From contig CAMBGO010000020.1 in the NCBI GenBank assembly GCA_945866165.1, positions 1 through 18,594 of the forward strand: a stretch of DNA of 18,594 bases, read 5' to 3'. This document shows, piece by piece, positions 15,651 through 18,594 of the stretch. The DNA comes from Chitinophaga pinensis. GTDB taxonomy: Bacteria > Bacteroidota > Bacteroidia > Chitinophagales > Chitinophagaceae. Within the stretch, counting starts at the first letter, position 1, and the number at the start of each line of letters is the position of its first letter. A model generated the notes under the pieces. That model saw nothing but the letters and a program-made list of their open reading frames with translations. It had not been told where the DNA came from and did not search any database. The translations under genes were made by a program, and so were the position numbers.

Positions 15651-16766
15651 CTATTCGTGGTGGTTGTTTACCCTAAATCCAGAATCTTTCAGAAGTCGTT
15701 CTTTTTTAAAGAGTTCAAGATCGCTTTGTACCATGTCATTCACCAACATTGGTAAATCGTATTTAGGTTTCCAGTTTAATTTATTATTTGCTTTTGAAGG
15801 ATCCCCAATTAACAATTCAACTTCTGTTGGCCTGAAATAATTGGGATCCACTGCAACCACTTCTTTTCCAATAGCCACTGGATAATCTGGATTGGATGAT
15901 GATGTTACGTACCCTTTTTCATCAACACCCTCTCCCTTGAACTCAATTCCCACACCTATTTCTGCAAATGCCATGGAAACAAATTCTCTTACAGGCGTGG
16001 TAATGCCCGTTGCAATTACATAATCTTCCGCAACAGGTTGTTGTAAAATCAACCACATGGCTTCAACATAATCCTTCGCATGACCCCAATCCCTGCGCGC
16101 ATCAAGGTTACCTAAATAAACTTTGTCTTGCATGCCCAATGCTATTTTAGCAACGGCACGGGTTATTTTGCGGGTTACAAATGTTTCGCCGCGTAAAGGA
16201 CTTTCATGGTTGAATAGAATTCCATTAACAGCAAACATGTTATACGCTTCGCGGTAATTCACCGTGATCCAGTAGGCATATAATTTTGCAACAGCGTAAG
16301 GCGATCTTGGATAAAAAGGTGTTGTTTCCTTTTGTGGAACTTCTTGCACCAGTCCATATAGTTCTGATGATGAGGCTTGGTATATTTTTGTTTTTTGTGT
16401 AAGTCCAAGTAACCTGACTGCTTCCAATATTCTTAGTGTTCCTATTCCATCCGCATTGGCAGTATACTCAGGTGTATCAAAGCTGACTTTCACATGGCTC
16501 ATAGCGGCCAAATTATAAATCTCATCCGGTTGCACTTCTTGTATGATTCTAATCAGATTAGTCGAATCAGTAAGGTCGCCAAAATGCAGGGTTAGTTTAA
16601 CACCTTTTTCATGCGGGTCTTCATAAAGATGATCTATTCGATCTGTGTTAAACAGCGATGTTCTTCTTTTAATTCCGTGAACAGTATATCCCTTCTCCAG
16701 GAGGAGTTCAGTTAAATAAGCTCCATCTTGTCCTGTTATCCCAGTTACCAATGCGATCTTACCCAT
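15651..16766 (-). CDS. gmd: GDP-mannose 4,6-dehydratase
   Basis: This 371-residue enzyme converts GDP-D-mannose to GDP-4-keto-6-deoxy-D-mannose, feeding Fcl next door. Seen: NAD(P)-binding GITGQDGAYL at 9-18, then RRTSLFNTDRIDHLY, AAMSHVKVSF, the catalytic SSSELYG (S133, E135) and Y157-x3-K161 (YAVAK), and NHESPLRGETFVTRKITRAV, all hallmarks of the family. Length is typical. The ATG at 16766 overlaps the end of the upstream glycosyltransferase gene by 8 bp, pointing to coupled translation; an in-frame TTG two codons earlier is less likely. The GDP-fucose product implies a fucosylated (colanic-acid-like) surface polysaccharide, or further conversion to another 6-deoxysugar. Confidence 0.96.
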   Translation of the reverse strand: MGKIALVTGITGQDGAYLTELLLEKGYTVHGIKRRTSLFNTDRIDHLYEDPHEKGVKLTLHFGDLTDSTNLIRIIQEVQPDEIYNLAAMSHVKVSFDTPEYTANADGIGTLRILEAVRLLGLTQKTKIYQASSSELYGLVQEVPQKETTPFYPRSPYAVAKLYAYWITVNYREAYNMFAVNGILFNHESPLRGETFVTRKITRAVAKIALGMQDKVYLGNLDARRDWGHAKDYVEAMWLILQQPVAEDYVIATGITTPVREFVSMAFAEIGVGIEFKGEGVDEKGYVTSSSNPDYPVAIGKEVVAVDPNYFRPTEVELLIGDPSKANNKLNWKPKYDLPMLVNDMVQSDLELFKKERLLKDSGFRVNNHHE

Positions 16767-17511
16767 TGCCAATGAATTGTTTTATTTTCTTTAATGGCTT
16801 CAAAATTAATGTAAAAAAATGAGGTTTGAGCCCATTTAATCGCCATGCCATCCGATCTTCATAATTGGCTACCAGTCTGTTTTTCATCGACGCCGTACTC
16901 TTTCCTCCATATCTCATTTTTACTAATATGTCTTTTAGATAAGTAGGGGTTATTTTATTTTTTACTAGCAGCCTTAGCATAAGTTCATAATCTGCGGCAG
17001 ATGTAAGTGTTGTATTGAATGTGCCATATTGAATATATATACCACTTCTTACAAAAAAAGTTGGATGAGGAGGCATCCATCCTTCATAAAAAGAATTTTT
17101 CTTGAAAGCGCCTGACCTCCATGAACGTTTCACTTTTGACAGGTCCTTGGCATCCACAAAATCGAGGTCACCATATACCGCATCGGTTGAAGGGTTTTCA
17201 AACAATGCCATCACTTTACTCAGTACTTCTTTGTGGGCATAAACATCGTCGGCATTGAGTATGCCAATCACATCACCTGTTGCCATTTCAATTCCTTTAT
17301 TCATGGCAAAATAAATGCCTTCATCTTTTTCTGAAATGCATGTTGCTACATGTGGAAATTGACTTACGATTTCTATGGTATTATCAGACGAAAGGCCATC
17401 TACAATTATATGTTCAATATTAGAATAGGATTGAGAGGCAATACTACTCAAGGTATCTTTGATTGTTTTCGAGGAATTGAAGCAAACGGTGATAATAGAA
17501 ATTTTCTTAAT
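16759..17511 (-). CDS. GT2-family glycosyltransferase (WcaA/WcaE-like), apparent ATT start
   Basis: This is a GT-A-fold inverting glycosyltransferase adding one sugar to a lipid-linked repeat unit on the cytoplasmic face. Read from the ATT at 17511 it is 250 residues and begins KKISIITVCFNSS, the standard first strand of GT2 enzymes. The motifs DGLSSDNT (38-45), SEKDEGIYFAMNKGI and the metal-binding NADD (86-89) follow. The first usual start codon, a TTG at 17451, would delete this strand and the nucleotide-binding loop, and an in-frame TGA lies at 17520-17518. No ATG, GTG or TTG lies between that stop and 17451, so ATT (17511, or 17514) or a sequencing error must explain the start. It lies 26 bp downstream of the acetyltransferase gene and overlaps gmd by 8 bp. 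Donor and acceptor are unknown. Confidence 0.85.
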   Translation of the reverse strand: MKKISIITVCFNSSKTIKDTLSSIASQSYSNIEHIIVDGLSSDNTIEIVSQFPHVATCISEKDEGIYFAMNKGIEMATGDVIGILNADDVYAHKEVLSKVMALFENPSTDAVYGDLDFVDAKDLSKVKRSWRSGAFKKNSFYEGWMPPHPTFFVRSGIYIQYGTFNTTLTSAADYELMLRLLVKNKITPTYLKDILVKMRYGGKSTASMKNRLVANYEDRMAWRLNGLKPHFFTLILKPLKKIKQFIGNG

Positions 17512-17537
17512 AATACTTCAGTTTAATGTTGCAAATT

Positions 17538-18101
17538 CTATGAAGGAATATTTCTTTCTTTGATTTTTATCGCGGGATTGCCTTGGTAAATACCATATGC
17601 ATCCATGTTTTTTGTAGCAACAGATCCTGCAGTCAACATGCTATGCGAGGAACAAGTCACCCCAGGTGCAATAACTGCTTTTGCACCTATCCAAACCCCA
17701 TCTTCTATGATGATTGGCTTCATGATTAATTCAAATCCGGAAGAGGTATAATCATGGTTTCCGGTGCAGATATACGCACCCTGTGAAATACATGAATGAT
17801 CACCAATGGAAACATCGGTCAGGTTATCAATCCAGCAATGTTCTCCTAGCCATACATGATTTCCGAGGGTTAGCTTCCAAGGAAATTTTATTTGAACACC
17901 TGGGCGGATTCTTACTCCCGTTCCAATCTTAGCACCGAATAATTGAAGTACCCATTTTCTAAGTCCTGAAAAAGGGATCAGTGGATTTCGAATCAACAAG
18001 GAACTACAAATGAACCAGAGTGATTGTATTATCCTGGATACGCCAATCGATTGCTGAAAGGCCGTGTTGTTTTTATCGTATGTAGAAAGGTCTGTTTTCA
18101 A
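17538..18101 (-). CDS. WcaF-like O-acetyltransferase (left-handed beta-helix)
   Basis: This 187-residue hexapeptide-repeat transferase resembles WcaF of colanic acid synthesis, which acetylates sugars of the repeat unit with acetyl-CoA. Seen: the N-terminal DLSTYD element; a hydrophobic helix at 25-38; NPLIPFSGLRKWVLQLFGAKIG; hexapeptide turns (IGTGVRIRPGVQI, LGNHVWLGEHCWIDN, VSIGDHSCISQGAYI); the candidate catalytic His H116 in GNHDY; and the closing YQGNPA. Length is typical. The start is a TTG (18101-18099) that immediately follows the TAG stop of the upstream glycosyltransferase in the same frame; no ATG precedes DLSTYD. The two genes are therefore tightly linked. The sugar acceptor is unknown. 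Confidence 0.88.
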   Translation of the reverse strand: MKTDLSTYDKNNTAFQQSIGVSRIIQSLWFICSSLLIRNPLIPFSGLRKWVLQLFGAKIGTGVRIRPGVQIKFPWKLTLGNHVWLGEHCWIDNLTDVSIGDHSCISQGAYICTGNHDYTSSGFELIMKPIIIEDGVWIGAKAVIAPGVTCSSHSMLTAGSVATKNMDAYGIYQGNPAIKIKERNIPS

Positions 18102-18594
18102 CTAATTTTCTTTGTGGTTGAACAATTGAAAATACAACTTTTCATTTGTTGATTGATTGAATTGACTTTGCGCAAGTGTTAATGCGCCTTTCCTATAAGT
18201 TTGCCATTCCGAATCAGTCATATCAATGAATTGCTGAATGGCTGAAGTAAATGCGGAAGGATCATCAAGGCTGAGTTCTATTCCAGCCTTTGTACTATTT
18301 AATTGTTTCCACGGTGTTTGGTCGCTGATCAACACCGGACAACCTACTGATAATGCTTCTAAAATAGCATGTCCAAAATTCTCGCCTTTTGTTGGCAATA
18401 CAAATAATTCAGACTGTTCAAGTTGCTCTTTGATTTCATGATGAGGCATATTAATCATTGTTTCTATGGAAATAGTTTTCAATTTGCTGATTTTATCTTG
18501 ACACTCTTTCCAATATATTTCATCTTCTTTTGTTGCAATGATTTTAAGCGAGCAATTTCCCTGCACATTTTCAAGGCAAGAAAGTAAATAGAGG
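18102..18594 (-). CDS. GT4-type glycosyltransferase (partial, 5' end missing)
   Basis: The last 163 residues of a GT-B-fold retaining glycosyltransferase are present; the gene continues past the right edge (the open frame reads LYLLSCLENVQGNCSLKIIA from the edge). Seen: the second nucleotide-binding domain with SLKIIATKEDE, the LFVLPTKGENFGHAILEAL segment carrying the E-x7-E motif (ENFGHAILE) that contacts the donor nucleotide sugar, and GCPVLISDQTPW. A GTG at 18566 is only an internal codon. It is the first visible gene of the polysaccharide cluster and ends with a TAG directly before the TTG start of the acetyltransferase gene. Donor and acceptor cannot be predicted. Confidence 0.88.
   Translation of the reverse strand, partial: LYLLSCLENVQGNCSLKIIATKEDEIYWKECQDKISKLKTISIETMINMPHHEIKEQLEQSELFVLPTKGENFGHAILEALSVGCPVLISDQTPWKQLNSTKAGIELSLDDPSAFTSAIQQFIDMTDSEWQTYRKGALTLAQSQFNQSTNEKLYFQLFNHKEN

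Overview
The window is bacterial chromosome from the phylum Bacteroidota, most likely a member of the Chitinophagaceae or a close relative. The evidence is its AT-rich base composition, A-rich leaders with no clear Shine-Dalgarno sites, a promoter that fits the phylum's TTG-N17-TAnnTTTG pattern, a TonB receptor paired with a HmuY-family lipoprotein, a cysteine-poor DksA-like protein and a Bacteroidota-type isoleucyl-tRNA synthetase. No tRNA, rRNA, CRISPR array, insertion sequence or phage gene was seen.

Layout. Positions 1-588 (minus) hold the 5' part of a WecA/MraY-type sugar-phosphate transferase. After a 377-bp AT-rich gap comes the N-terminal subunit of a split transketolase (plus), whose usual partner gene is not beside it. 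It converges on a lolE-like/rbfA pair (minus). An MsbA-like ABC exporter (plus) follows, driven by a clear promoter. Next, on the minus strand, are a two-gene unit of ileS and a DksA-like protein carrying a long Lys/Ala/Pro tail, then a TonB receptor/HmuY-like lipoprotein pair closed by a strong terminator. Upstream of the receptor lie a 17-bp palindrome and a 247-bp heptamer-based repeat element with perfect 19-bp inverted ends. Beyond these is a CarH-like MerR regulator with a B12-binding domain.

From about 13.9 kb to the right edge is a minus-strand exopolysaccharide cluster, transcribed right to left: GT4-type glycosyltransferase (cut by the window), WcaF-like acetyltransferase, GT2 glycosyltransferase, gmd, fcl and a CpsB/YwqE-like PHP phosphatase. 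Gmd and Fcl make GDP-L-fucose, the glycosyltransferases and acetyltransferase would build and decorate the repeat unit, and the phosphatase would control export. Several genes here use TTG starts, and the GT2 gene appears to use ATT. The B12-type regulator lies 65 bp downstream of the phosphatase on the same strand, so a light-responsive switch next to polysaccharide genes is possible but unproven.

The items most worth a second look are: the heptamer element; the HmuY-family lipoprotein whose mature form has no His or Met; the palindrome in front of its receptor; the rearranged HIGH motif (GIHH) in IleRS; the CarH-like regulator in an unexpected neighbourhood; the histone-like tail on the DksA-like protein; and the ATT start of the GT2 gene.
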